A stretch of DNA of 64,000 nt, taken from NCBI GenBank assembly GCA_003669605.1, contig QWOP01000082.1, forward strand, positions 1 through 64,000, read 5' to 3'. Every line of letters begins with the position of its first letter. Within the stretch, counting starts at the first letter, position 1. The DNA is from Planctomycetota bacterium (GTDB taxonomy: Bacteria > Planctomycetota > Planctomycetia > Pirellulales > UBA1268). The notes beneath the pieces were generated by a model, which did no database searches, was not told where the DNA came from, and worked only from the letters and a program-made list of their open reading frames with translations. A program made the position numbers and the translations under genes. Below are positions 16,691 to 25,706 of this stretch, piece after piece.

Positions 16691-17770
16691 ATGCACTGGT
16701 CACTGGAGAAGATTCTCCGCGGCGCCCGCTCGATGGCGGCCACTGATGTCCATCTCTCCCAGGGGGTGGCGCCAATCCTGCGGATCAACGGCGAACTCAA
16801 GCCCGCGCAAGGCCCGGCCCTGGAGAAGGAGGACCTGCAGGCGATCCACGACTCCTTGCTGGAAGCAAAGCAGAAGGAGGCCTTCGCCCGCGACTGGCAA
16901 TTGAGCTTTTCCCGGACCCTCGCCGGCATCGGCCGCTTTCGGGTGAGCGTCTACCTCCATGCCGGCACACCGGAGTTTGCCATCCGCCTCTGCGAGACGG
17001 TCGTCCGCACCGCCGAAGACCTCGGCCTGCCGGCGGTGGTGGCGGAATTCACCCGGCTGACAGGCGGGCTGATCCTCGTCACCGGTCCGACCGGCATGGG
17101 GAAGACGACGACGCTCAACTACATGGTCCACACCATCAACGAGGAACGCCGGGCGAAGATCATCACCCTCGAAGACCCGGTGGAGTATGTCCACTCCAAC
17201 ATCCGCAGCCTCGTCATCCAACAGGAGTTGCTCTGCGATTTCCAGTCGTTCAACGGTGCGCTGCGGGCGGTTCTCCGCCAGGATCCCGACGTGATCGTGA
17301 TCGGTGAGATGCGCGACCTGGACACGATCGAGACGGCGCTGATGGCCGCCGAGACCGGCCACCTCGTGATCGCCACGCTTCACACCCCTGACGCCGCACA
17401 GACGCTGCAGCGGATCGCCAGTGTCTTTCCGCAGCAGCAGCAGGAGTCGATCGCCTCCCAGCTGGCCGGGTCGTTGCAGGGGATCGTCTCGCAGCGTCTC
17501 CTCCCCCGGGCCACCGGATCAGCCCGGGTGCTGGCGGCAGAGGTGTGCGTCGCCAACACCGCCGTCCGCAACATGATTCGAGAGGGCAACGTCCACCAAT
17601 TGCGCAACGAGATCATGACCGGTCGCAAGCACAAGATGCAGTTGATGGACAACGTCCTCCTCGAACTCTACCAGCGTGGCGAGATCACCTATGATGTGGC
17701 GGTGTCCAACTGCCACGATCCGGACTTCATCCGCCAGCGCACGCAGCGGGCGACGGAAGGCCGACCCTGA
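16691..17770 (+). CDS. pilT: PilT-family twitching motility / type IV pilus retraction ATPase
   Basis: 359 residues from the ATG at 16691 (GGAG at 16681-16684). It has the PilT/VirB11 secretion ATPase core: Walker A GPTGMGKTT from residue 132, the Asp box LEDPVEYVH, Walker B region DPDVIVIGEMRD and the His box GHLVIATLHT. PilT depolymerises the pilus to power twitching or DNA uptake. No other pilus gene is next to it in this window. The frame is open from an ATG at 16631, which would add 20 residues. Confidence 0.92.
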   Translation: MHWSLEKILRGARSMAATDVHLSQGVAPILRINGELKPAQGPALEKEDLQAIHDSLLEAKQKEAFARDWQLSFSRTLAGIGRFRVSVYLHAGTPEFAIRLCETVVRTAEDLGLPAVVAEFTRLTGGLILVTGPTGMGKTTTLNYMVHTINEERRAKIITLEDPVEYVHSNIRSLVIQQELLCDFQSFNGALRAVLRQDPDVIVIGEMRDLDTIETALMAAETGHLVIATLHTPDAAQTLQRIASVFPQQQQESIASQLAGSLQGIVSQRLLPRATGSARVLAAEVCVANTAVRNMIREGNVHQLRNEIMTGRKHKMQLMDNVLLELYQRGEITYDVAVSNCHDPDFIRQRTQRATEGRP

Positions 17771-17810
17771 CAAAAGTCTGGCTGCTCGAAGACGGCCTGC
17801 GAATCACCCC

Positions 17811-18230
17811 ATGCCCTGGTACCAGCGCGAACTGCAACTCCGTCCTCTGCCCCGCGGCTTTCATGTGATTACCGCAGCCGTCGTGAACGCGGTTGCCGAA
17901 CTGGCGACAATCCGCATCGGCCTCCTCCACGTCTTCATCCAGCACACCTCGGCGAGCATCTCCATCAACGAGAACGCCGATCCCGACGTGCCGCTCGACT
18001 TGGCGATGGCGCTGGACGCGATCGCCCACCAACGTCTCCCCTACATCCACACCACCGAAGGCCCGGACGACATGCCTGCGCACGTCAAAGCGGCGCTGGT
18101 GGGCAGCTCGGTGACGGTGCCGATCCGCGCTGGCCGGCTGCTCTTGGGGACGTGGCAGGGAATCTATCTTGGCGAACACCGCGACCGGGGCGGTCCGCGC
18201 CGGCTGGTCCTCACCGTGCAGGGGGAGTGA
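17811..18230 (+). CDS. yjbQ: YjbQ family (UPF0047) protein
   Basis: 139 residues, the family length, with its signatures HVFIQHTSASISINENADPD and HVKAALVGSSVTVPI. The conserved His and Asp/Asn residues form a metal-like pocket. Some members complement thiamine phosphate synthase mutants weakly; the true role is not settled. The ATG at 17811 gives MPWYQRELQLRPLP, the usual N-terminus. It lies 40 bases after pilT and almost touches the decarboxylase gene. Confidence 0.9.
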   Translation: MPWYQRELQLRPLPRGFHVITAAVVNAVAELATIRIGLLHVFIQHTSASISINENADPDVPLDLAMALDAIAHQRLPYIHTTEGPDDMPAHVKAALVGSSVTVPIRAGRLLLGTWQGIYLGEHRDRGGPRRLVLTVQGE

Positions 18231-18235
18231 GCCTT

Positions 18236-19699
18236 ATGGAAGAGCGATCCCAGGATGGCGAGGGGAGCGGTGCGGCCTGGGGGGCGGCGTTCGATCCGGA
18301 GCGGTTCCGCCGTGAGGGGCGGGCCGTGATCGATTGGATCGCCGACTACTGGCAGTCGCTCGACGCGCGGCCTGTGCTCTCGCAGGTAGAACCGGGATGG
18401 GTGGCCGCTCAGCTCCCACGGCGCGCGCCCCAGACCTCGGAGCCTCTTGCTTCGGTGCTCGCCGACCTCGACCGGGTGGTGGTGCCCGGCTTGACCCACT
18501 GGCAGCATCCGTCGTTCTTCGCCTACTTCCCAGCCAACGCCTCCGCTCCGTCGATTCTTGGCGAAATCCTCAGCGCCGGGCTCGGAGTGCAGGGGATGCT
18601 ATGGGCCACGTCACCGGCCTGCACGGAATTGGAGGCGGTCGCCGTCGATTGGCTCCGCGACCTCCTCGGCCTTCCCGAGCGATTTGGTGCGAGCGGGGCT
18701 GGAGGGGGCATGATCCAAGACTCCGCATCGAGCGGACTGTTGTGTTGCCTCGTGGCGGCTCGGGAGCGTGCGCTCGCCGCCGGGCCGGAGATGCCGGTCG
18801 TGTACTGCAGCGACGACGCCCATTCGAGCGTCGCCAAAGGGGCGCGGATCGCCGGCATGGCGGCGGATGCTGTCCGCCGGATCGGGGTCGATCCGCAGGG
18901 GCGGATGCGACCAGAATTGTTGGTAGTGGCCCTCGATGAAGATCAGCAGGCCGGCCGCCGCCCCTGTTTCATCGTTGCCACCGTCGGCACGACAGCCCGC
19001 GGGGCGATCGACCCGGTGGCCCAGATCGCCCCTCTGGCACGCCAGCACGGCGCCTGGCTGCATGTCGACGCCGCGTGGGCCGGTGCCGCGGCGGTCTGTC
19101 CGGAGTTTCGCCCTCCGCTCGTCGCGGGGGCCGAGATGGCCGACAGCTGGGGAATGAACCCCCACAAGTGGATGCTCGTCAACTTCGACTGTCACTGTCT
19201 GTGGTTTGCCGATGGCGGTGCGCTCGCCGCCGCGCTCTCCACCAAGCCGGAATACCTGCGGACGGCCGCCGGCGACTCTGGAGCGGTGGTCGACCGCAGC
19301 GACTGGCAGATCCCCCTCGGCCGCCGATTCAGGGCCCTAAAACTGTGGATGATGCTGAGGATGATCGGCGCGGAGGAGTTGCGAAAACGGATCCGAGACC
19401 ATGTCGCCTGGGCGGCCGAATTCGCCGGCTGGGTCGGGGCGGATCCGCGTTTCGTACTCCTCTCTCCGCCGAACCTATCCCTGGTGACGTTTGCCCTCCG
19501 GGCTGGGGACGAGGCCTCCGCCAGGCTCCTGGCCGCGGTCAACCGGGGCGGTTCGGCCTACCTCAGCCATGCCCGCGTGGAGGGCCGATACGCACTCCGA
19601 CTGGCCGTCGGGGGCACGATCACCGGCCGACAGCACGTGGTGCAGGCGTGGACCACCCTCGGCGAACTGGCCGGGGACCTAGCCGGTCCGGGGGCCTAA
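18236..19699 (+). CDS. PLP-dependent decarboxylase (aromatic-L-amino-acid decarboxylase family, group II)
   Basis: 487 residues. The PLP-binding lysine is Lys311 in NPHKWMLVNFDCHC, preceded by the cofactor-clamping WLHVDAAWAGAAAVC. VVPGLTHWQHPSFFAYFPAN is the family's aromatic substrate-site motif. It should decarboxylate an aromatic amino acid such as Tyr, Trp or Dopa to the amine; tyramine would be relevant because tyramine is the precursor of methanofuran, made by MfnA-type decarboxylases in archaea. That link is inferred; the mfn-like genes are 15 kb away. The ATG at 18236 has GGGGGAG 8 bases upstream; a GTG at 18227 is the alternative. Confidence 0.88.
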   Translation: MEERSQDGEGSGAAWGAAFDPERFRREGRAVIDWIADYWQSLDARPVLSQVEPGWVAAQLPRRAPQTSEPLASVLADLDRVVVPGLTHWQHPSFFAYFPANASAPSILGEILSAGLGVQGMLWATSPACTELEAVAVDWLRDLLGLPERFGASGAGGGMIQDSASSGLLCCLVAARERALAAGPEMPVVYCSDDAHSSVAKGARIAGMAADAVRRIGVDPQGRMRPELLVVALDEDQQAGRRPCFIVATVGTTARGAIDPVAQIAPLARQHGAWLHVDAAWAGAAAVCPEFRPPLVAGAEMADSWGMNPHKWMLVNFDCHCLWFADGGALAAALSTKPEYLRTAAGDSGAVVDRSDWQIPLGRRFRALKLWMMLRMIGAEELRKRIRDHVAWAAEFAGWVGADPRFVLLSPPNLSLVTFALRAGDEASARLLAAVNRGGSAYLSHARVEGRYALRLAVGGTITGRQHVVQAWTTLGELAGDLAGPGA

Positions 19700-20018
19700 A
19701 CAACCTGGAACGTGGTGCTCCGTGACGTGGGGCTGGGGGCTTTGGCCACCTGGCATCCACGGCAGCCGTCACGACTGCGGGGAAGGCAGGAGACCTGCCA
19801 AACTCCACGGTTTCCCCAGGCTCCCGCAGTTGCGGAACTTTGGGGGGATTCTCCCGTCCCCGCCAAGTGTCACGATCATTCCGACGGTTTTTTTCGATAA
19901 CGATGCTGTCCTTTTCCTGGTTACGAACCAATCGTTTCCAGCCCCGTACTATCTGGTGCGACCCGTGGGCGGCAGGGCAGTCTTCAGGGGGAAGCCGAAC
20001 GGGCGAGGAGTATCAATC
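19700..20018. other. Intergenic region upstream of the DksA-type gene
   Basis: No supported gene in these 319 bases. The 19885-19960 part is richer in A/T than usual (ttttttcgataacgatg) and contains the small palindrome TGGTTACGAACCA at 19918-19930. TACTAT at about 19948 could be a -10 element for the downstream gene, but a matching -35 is not clear. The Shine-Dalgarno GAGGAG for that gene is at 20005-20010. Confidence 0.55.
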
Positions 20019-20432
20019 ATGGCCAGAAAAGACGCACTTCTAAACCTCCGCACTATTCTCATTCGTCGCCGGGATGCGCTCCGCAGCACCCTGGCGGGCG
20101 ATATGTCGCTCCTCCGCGAACTCCATGGCGATCCGTCGGGGGACGTCGTCGATGCGGCGCTCGACACCGCACGGGACGAAATCAGTTCTCAGTTGGCCGA
20201 GGTGGAGAGCCGGGAATTGGCACACATCGAAAACGCCTTGCAGCGGATGCGCGGCGGGCAGTACGGATCGTGCGAGGTCTGTTCGGCGCGGATTCCGATG
20301 GCCCGCCTCCATGCCCTGCCCTACGCCACGATGTGCATCGAGTGCCAGCGTGACTTAGAACGCCATGGCGGCTCCGCCCTCCGGGATGAGAGAGAGGAAT
20401 CGTCGGCCGACTTCGAAATCGACGTCAGCTGA
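20019..20432 (+). CDS. DksA/TraR C4-type zinc finger protein
   Basis: 137 residues: an N-terminal coiled coil (RTILIRRRDALRSTLAGD, VESRELAHIENALQRM) and a four-cysteine zinc finger, CEVCSARIP with CIEC in the following strand. These proteins bind the RNA polymerase secondary channel and tune transcription, sometimes with ppGpp. The strong GAGGAG and 8-base spacing fix the ATG at 20019. The acidic tail (DEREESSADFEIDVS) is unusual. Monocistronic by spacing. Confidence 0.88.
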   Translation: MARKDALLNLRTILIRRRDALRSTLAGDMSLLRELHGDPSGDVVDAALDTARDEISSQLAEVESRELAHIENALQRMRGGQYGSCEVCSARIPMARLHALPYATMCIECQRDLERHGGSALRDEREESSADFEIDVS

Positions 20433-20563
20433 TCGATTCCCTAGCGTGGCGGGAATGTCGACTCCGGGTTCGGCCGGTGCCGGGAGCCCAATCGGGCGCA
20501 GCAACCGGCCCGCAGCAGGGTATGATGCCGGGGTCCTGAGCCATTCTCGGAAGAGCGTGCATC

Positions 20564-21829
20564 ATGCGTTCCCCTCTCGATGCCAGATGGGTCTTCATTC
20601 CAGCCCGATGCCTGTCGGTCGTGGCGGTGGTCGTGGCGGTGGCCTGTGGTGAGGCGCGCCGTGCCGTGACCTGCAGTGGCGAAGAGCCGCCGCGGCTCTC
20701 GCCCATTGACGAGCGTGACCCCCCGCAGGCGTTGGGTGGGGCGCAGCCCCTTGGGGGGAGCGCGAGCGGGCGCGTCGATCCGTCACGGGCAACGAGGCTC
20801 TCTCCCGCCGAGCGGGAACAACTCTACGACAAGGTGATTGAGGGCGCCGAACTCCTCGAGAGGCAAAGCGCCCAACTCCGTCGGCTGACGCAACTCCTCC
20901 GGCCGTGCGTGGTCCACATCGACGCCCGCAAGGCAGCCGCAAAAAACCGGGGCGGCAAGGAAAGCGAGGACGAGGCCGGCTCTGGCGTGATCGCCGCGGT
21001 TGGCGCTCGGACCGTCGTGGTCACCAACCGGCATGTGGTGAATCGGGCCGAACTCGACAACATCGTGATCCGACTCGATGACGGCCGTGAACTGCGGCCG
21101 CAGCGGCTGTGGACTGATCCAGCCACCGACATCGCCGTGCTGGCGATGGAGGGTGAAGACCTGACCCCGGCCCGGTTCGCCGAGCAGGACAACGTCCAAA
21201 TTGGCGATACGGTACTCGCCATCGGCAGTCCGTTCGGGCTGTCGCACTCGGTCACGCTAGGGATCGTCTCCGCCAAGGGACGCCGCGATCTGGAACTGGG
21301 CAACGAGGGGGTCCGGTTTCAGGATTTCATCCAGACCGACGCGGCCATCAACCCTGGCAACAGCGGCGGACCGCTGGTCAACCTCCGCGGCGAAGTGATC
21401 GGGCTCAATACCGCGATCGCTAGCAACTCCGGCGGCAGCGAGGGGATCGGGTTCGCGATCCCGGTTTCCATGGTCTTGTTCGTGGCCCGACAACTCGTCG
21501 ACACCGGCAACGTGTCGCGGGCCTATCTGGGAGTGACCCTCGACCGTGGATTCACTCAGCGGGCGGCAGAGCGGTTGGGGATGGTACGGGCCGTGGGGGC
21601 ACGGGTGTCTGGAGTCACCAAAGGATCGCCGGCGGATGCAGCCGGCATCCAACCCGACGACGTGATTCTTGAGTTTGATGGTCATCCCATCGATGACGAC
21701 GATCACCTCGTGAGCCTGGTGAGCGTCACCCCCACCAGTCGCACCGTGACGCTGGGGGTGTTCCGCAACCGGGGACGGATCTCACTCGACATGCCTGTTG
21801 CCAGCCGCGAGCAATTTGAACCGCAGTGA
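20564..21829 (+). CDS. HtrA/DegP-type serine protease with a PDZ domain
   Basis: 421 residues. A hydrophobic N-terminal segment (VFIPARCLSVVAVVVAVACG) acts as signal or anchor, possibly with a lipid-modified Cys. The trypsin-like domain carries His157 in NRHVV, Asp189 in TDIAV and Ser267 in GNSGGP. One PDZ domain occupies about residues 315-410 (VSGVTKGSPADAAGIQPDDV). It should degrade or refold damaged proteins in the periplasm. It is 25 bases upstream of a secA-like gene, so export and periplasmic quality control may be coordinated. Confidence 0.92.
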   Translation: MRSPLDARWVFIPARCLSVVAVVVAVACGEARRAVTCSGEEPPRLSPIDERDPPQALGGAQPLGGSASGRVDPSRATRLSPAEREQLYDKVIEGAELLERQSAQLRRLTQLLRPCVVHIDARKAAAKNRGGKESEDEAGSGVIAAVGARTVVVTNRHVVNRAELDNIVIRLDDGRELRPQRLWTDPATDIAVLAMEGEDLTPARFAEQDNVQIGDTVLAIGSPFGLSHSVTLGIVSAKGRRDLELGNEGVRFQDFIQTDAAINPGNSGGPLVNLRGEVIGLNTAIASNSGGSEGIGFAIPVSMVLFVARQLVDTGNVSRAYLGVTLDRGFTQRAAERLGMVRAVGARVSGVTKGSPADAAGIQPDDVILEFDGHPIDDDDHLVSLVSVTPTSRTVTLGVFRNRGRISLDMPVASREQFEPQ

Positions 21830-21854
21830 CTCTTTTCAAGGCATTGGGCGGAGC

Positions 21855-23798
21855 ATGGCAAGTCTGCTGGGATGGCTGAAGGGAAGAACGCCGGGGGCGC
21901 GTACCGGAATCGACGCGTCTTCCCGCCGCGCCGTGGCAGACATCGAGGGACTGGCGACAGAAATGGCCAATCTCAGCGACGCCGGCCTCCGTCGTCTGGC
22001 CCGCTCCCTCTCCTACCGAGCCAAGGCAGGCGAACCGGTGGAGAGCCTGCTGGTGGAATGCTTCGCCGCCACTCGCGAGGCCGGACGGCGGACCAACGGC
22101 ATGCGGCACTACGACGTCCAACTGCTCGCCGGCGTGGCCTTGGTGCGCGGCGCGATCGTGGAGATGCAGACCGGCGAGGGTAAGACCCTCGTAGCCACGC
22201 TCCCGCTGGTCCTCTATGCCCTCGCCGGCCGCGGCGCCCACCTCGCCACGGTCAACGACTATCTCGCCAAACGTGACGGCGAATGGATGGAGCCGATCTA
22301 CCGGGCGCTGGGAATGACGGTGGGGATCGTGCAGTCGCAGATGGACTTCGATCAACGGCGCGATGCCTATGCCAAGGACGTCACCTACGGCACAGCCAAG
22401 GATTTTGGATTCGATTTCCTCAAAGACAGGCTGATGGGACGGGAACTCGCCGAGGGACGTGGTGACCTGGGGGCGATGCTCACCGGCAAGGCCGCCTCCT
22501 CCACCGCGAAGCTGCTCCAACGCCCCTACTGGTTCGCTCTGGTGGACGAGGCAGACAACGTCCTCATCGACGAGGCACGGACGCCACTGATCATCTCAGC
22601 CCCGCCAGGAGAGGCGCAGGCGGTGGAGGAATCGTTGTTTCGCTTCTCGGCCGGTGCCGCCGCTCTCCTCACGGTCGACGAGGACTTCGAGCAGGATCCG
22701 CAGAAGCAGAGCTGCGAGTTGCTGGGGCCGGGGCGGAGTCGGGTCCGGGCACTGGAGCGGCCCGAACTCCTGGAATCGGTGAGCCTGCTGGCGCTCTATG
22801 ACGCGGTCGAGCGGGCCCTGCGGGCCAAACGGTTTTTCACCCGCGACCGCCAGTACGTTGTCCGCGACGGCAAGATCGTGATCATCGACGAGTTCACCGG
22901 CCGCGCCGCCGAGGGGCGGACGTGGCGCGATGGCCTTCATCAAGCTGTGGAATCGAAGGAAGGCATCGAGGTGACGGTGCCCTCGGGGCACGCTGCCCGG
23001 ATCACGATCCAGGATCTGTTCGCCCGCTGGCCCCACCTCGCGGGGATGACCGGCACGATCGCCACCAGCGCTGCGGAGATCAGTCGAACGTATGACGTTG
23101 GCGTGGCGGCGATTCCCACCAACCGCCCCGCCATCCGGCAGCGTCTCCCGGCAGTGGTCTGCGACCAGCAGGCCGACAAGTTCACGCGAATCGTCGATGA
23201 AACCCTGCAGATTCACGCCACGGGACGACCGGTGCTGATCGGGACCCGTTCAATCGACAAGTCGGAGGAGTTGTCGCGACTGCTCACGGTCGCAGGGCTG
23301 GTGCACACCGTCCTCAATGCACGGCAGGTGGAGCGAGAGGCGGAGATCGTCTCCCAGGCTGGGCAACTTGGACAGATCACCGTCTCGACGAACATGGCCG
23401 GCCGCGGCACCGACATCAAACTCGGCGACGGGGTGTTCGAACGCGGAGGTCTGCATGTGATCTGCACCGAGCTCCACGATTCGGCCCGCATCGACCGGCA
23501 ACTGGTGGGGAGGTGTGGTCGACAGGGCGATCCTGGCACCTGGCGGCAGTACGTTTCGCTCGACGACGACATCCTCGTGGCCGGCTATGGCCCGGAGAAG
23601 TCCCGACGCGTCGTGGCCCGGTTGCGTTCCGGCCTGGGGGGGAATCCTGAACGGCTGCTGGAGAGCTTCATCAAGGCACAGCGGCTGGTGGAGGCCCGTC
23701 ATGTGCGGCAGCGACGGATGCTTGAATATGTCGAGCGGCAACGGGCCGAGGCGCACATTCAAATGAGCCAAGACCCCTACCTCGACGCTGCCTCTTGA
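21855..23798 (+). CDS. Shortened SecA-like translocase ATPase (accessory SecA)
   Basis: 647 residues against about 850-900 in housekeeping SecA. Conserved core: EMQTGEGKTL (Walker A), VDEADNVLIDEARTPLIISA (DEAD motif plus cross-linking domain hinge), EFTGRAAEGR, GMTGTI, TNMAGRGTDIKLG and GRCGRQGDPG. After that the chain ends about 90 residues later, so the helical wing and the C-terminal zinc-binding tail are missing. It is probably a second, specialised SecA; a full SecA should exist elsewhere. It lies right after htrA and before a secreted coiled-coil protein. The ATG at 21855 is the only reasonable start. Confidence 0.9.
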   Translation: MASLLGWLKGRTPGARTGIDASSRRAVADIEGLATEMANLSDAGLRRLARSLSYRAKAGEPVESLLVECFAATREAGRRTNGMRHYDVQLLAGVALVRGAIVEMQTGEGKTLVATLPLVLYALAGRGAHLATVNDYLAKRDGEWMEPIYRALGMTVGIVQSQMDFDQRRDAYAKDVTYGTAKDFGFDFLKDRLMGRELAEGRGDLGAMLTGKAASSTAKLLQRPYWFALVDEADNVLIDEARTPLIISAPPGEAQAVEESLFRFSAGAAALLTVDEDFEQDPQKQSCELLGPGRSRVRALERPELLESVSLLALYDAVERALRAKRFFTRDRQYVVRDGKIVIIDEFTGRAAEGRTWRDGLHQAVESKEGIEVTVPSGHAARITIQDLFARWPHLAGMTGTIATSAAEISRTYDVGVAAIPTNRPAIRQRLPAVVCDQQADKFTRIVDETLQIHATGRPVLIGTRSIDKSEELSRLLTVAGLVHTVLNARQVEREAEIVSQAGQLGQITVSTNMAGRGTDIKLGDGVFERGGLHVICTELHDSARIDRQLVGRCGRQGDPGTWRQYVSLDDDILVAGYGPEKSRRVVARLRSGLGGNPERLLESFIKAQRLVEARHVRQRRMLEYVERQRAEAHIQMSQDPYLDAAS

Positions 23799-23972
23799 TC
23801 GGGGCGCCGGTCGGATTGCCCAGCCGCGGCCGTCCCTGGCAGCCGCTGCGGAGGGGGGCGAATGCCACCCCAGCCCCCCCAGCCTTGCAGGGCGCCCGGC
23901 GCCAGCCGATCTGCCGTTGACTTCGCAGTCACCGTCTGTGAGCCTCCCACCCCCTGGGAGTGCGGCCTGCAA

Positions 23973-25643
23973 ATGATGGCGAGCGGACAATCGCGGCCCG
24001 GTGAACGGCCCAGTGACTTTTCTGACACGGCGTGGCACCGCCTCCGGATCGGCTGCGCCTGCTCCCTCCTGCTGTGGCTTCCGCTATCTACACGGGCAGG
24101 CGTTGGGGGAGGGGGCTGGGGGCTGGGTGTCGCCACGGCTCGGGCCGACGAACCCCTCCCAGTGAGTCCGCCCCCCACGAATGCCACTTTGCCCGCCGAC
24201 ACAGCCCCTCTCCCCGGCTATGTTCCCACCGCTGAGAGCAGTTTTGGATCCGATCCGCAGATGGCACCAGACGGGAGCGGTGCCGAGCCGCCGGTCGTGG
24301 AAGAACCAGCCGCCGATCAGTGGCTGCACGACGAACCAGCCCCACCGGACGGAGTCGAGCCGATCGAGGCAGACCTGGGGGATCCGGGCCGATTCCGCCA
24401 GCCCGGCGGGCAGGGTCCAATCCCGCCGACGGCGGTACCGCCGTTCACCGCCCCGACGGCCGGCGTGGCTGCCGATGGGACGGTGTCAGTCCTGGTCCCG
24501 TCTGTTGGTCAACGAGGCGGCCCGCTGGCAACGCCCCAGGGGGGGTTTCCGCGGGGCATGCAGCCACCGCCCGCCGCCCCCTTTCCCACCAGCGCTCTTC
24601 CCACAGCAGAACGGGTGACACCGATCCAGCCGGCGTTCAGCCGCGCCGAGGCCCTGGTGGCCCAGGCGCTCGAACCACCGCGCGCCAATGGCGACGGCAG
24701 CCAGCCGGGTGCTCCACCGGATGGAGTTGCCTGGCGACCGCTGCCGCTGCTTGAGGCCCTGGAGCGATCGGGGGACCGCTCTCGTCGACTGTGGATCACG
24801 CAGGCCTACTGGAAACTTGCGGCGGCCACGGTCCGCGCCAGATTCGTCGCTGAATCGGCAGGGCGGCTGGAGTTGATTGCCCCCGGAGGCGGAGCCGACG
24901 AGATGGTGCTCCTCGACCTGGCCGCGGCGAATGCGCGGGGGGAGATCGCGAGCGCCGGCATCGAACTTGTGGCCGCCCAACAGGAACTGGTCGACCTGGT
25001 GCGATTGCCCCTCGGTGAGCCTGTCCCTTGGCCGGTCGATCGCCCCCTGACGTCCGCCTATCAGACGCACTTCGACACCATCTTCGCGACGCGGCCGGCG
25101 ACGGGCCGCATCCGGGCGATCAACCGCCAGTTGCCACTGGAGTCGATGGCGGTTGAGGCCCGCGCCGAAGCGGTGTTGGCGGCACAGCAGCGGTTTGAAT
25201 TCCTCGAGGCCCAGCACGCCAAGGGGGCCAAGCCGATCGGTGCGGTGCTGCAGGCCAATGAGACGCTGCTGGAGCAGCAGGAGCGGTTGGTGGTGGCCGT
25301 GAGGAGTTACAACTGCGACATCGCCGAGTATGTGATGGCGGTGGCCGATCTGTCGGTTCCCGAGGAACGGTTTGCGACGATGCTCATTGGCCGCCCCATC
25401 CAGTGGCGTGCAGTGACCCCGGTCTCGGGCGTGGTCCCGGTGGCTGGCCAGACCGCCGGCGGACAACCGCTCTTCGGCCAGTTCCCAGGCGGCGGCCCGG
25501 TGTCCGGCGGCGGCCCCGCGGAGGTCCGTCTTCCTCTCAGCCCTGAGTCGCTGCCATTCTCCCCACCCGGTGGGCCGCCGCAGGTTTTCCAACGACCGGC
25601 GGGTTTGCAACCGCTGGTGCCTGGGGATCAGCCCGGGGGCTGA
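23973..25643 (+). CDS. Secreted Pro-rich protein with a TolC-like helical domain, unrecognised
   Basis: 556 residues from the ATG at 23973; the frame is open upstream but the signal sequence (LRIGCACSLLLWLPLSTRAG, ending near ATARADE) argues for this start. A long Pro/Gly-rich region (residues about 50-220) precedes a helical part with ITQAYWKLAAATVRARFVAE and EAVLAAQQRFEFLEAQHAKG, reminiscent of TolC-family outer membrane proteins but incomplete. The C-terminus is again Pro/Gly-rich. It follows the short secA by 174 bases. It may span or attach to the outer membrane. I do not recognise a named family. Confidence 0.7.
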   Translation: MMASGQSRPGERPSDFSDTAWHRLRIGCACSLLLWLPLSTRAGVGGGGWGLGVATARADEPLPVSPPPTNATLPADTAPLPGYVPTAESSFGSDPQMAPDGSGAEPPVVEEPAADQWLHDEPAPPDGVEPIEADLGDPGRFRQPGGQGPIPPTAVPPFTAPTAGVAADGTVSVLVPSVGQRGGPLATPQGGFPRGMQPPPAAPFPTSALPTAERVTPIQPAFSRAEALVAQALEPPRANGDGSQPGAPPDGVAWRPLPLLEALERSGDRSRRLWITQAYWKLAAATVRARFVAESAGRLELIAPGGGADEMVLLDLAAANARGEIASAGIELVAAQQELVDLVRLPLGEPVPWPVDRPLTSAYQTHFDTIFATRPATGRIRAINRQLPLESMAVEARAEAVLAAQQRFEFLEAQHAKGAKPIGAVLQANETLLEQQERLVVAVRSYNCDIAEYVMAVADLSVPEERFATMLIGRPIQWRAVTPVSGVVPVAGQTAGGQPLFGQFPGGGPVSGGGPAEVRLPLSPESLPFSPPGGPPQVFQRPAGLQPLVPGDQPGG

Positions 25644-25706
25644 CCGCCAGAGGTGGTTTCCTTTGGTGGGCGCTTGCGTCTGGGCCAAGGCAGTGGATGA
25701 TGCGGC

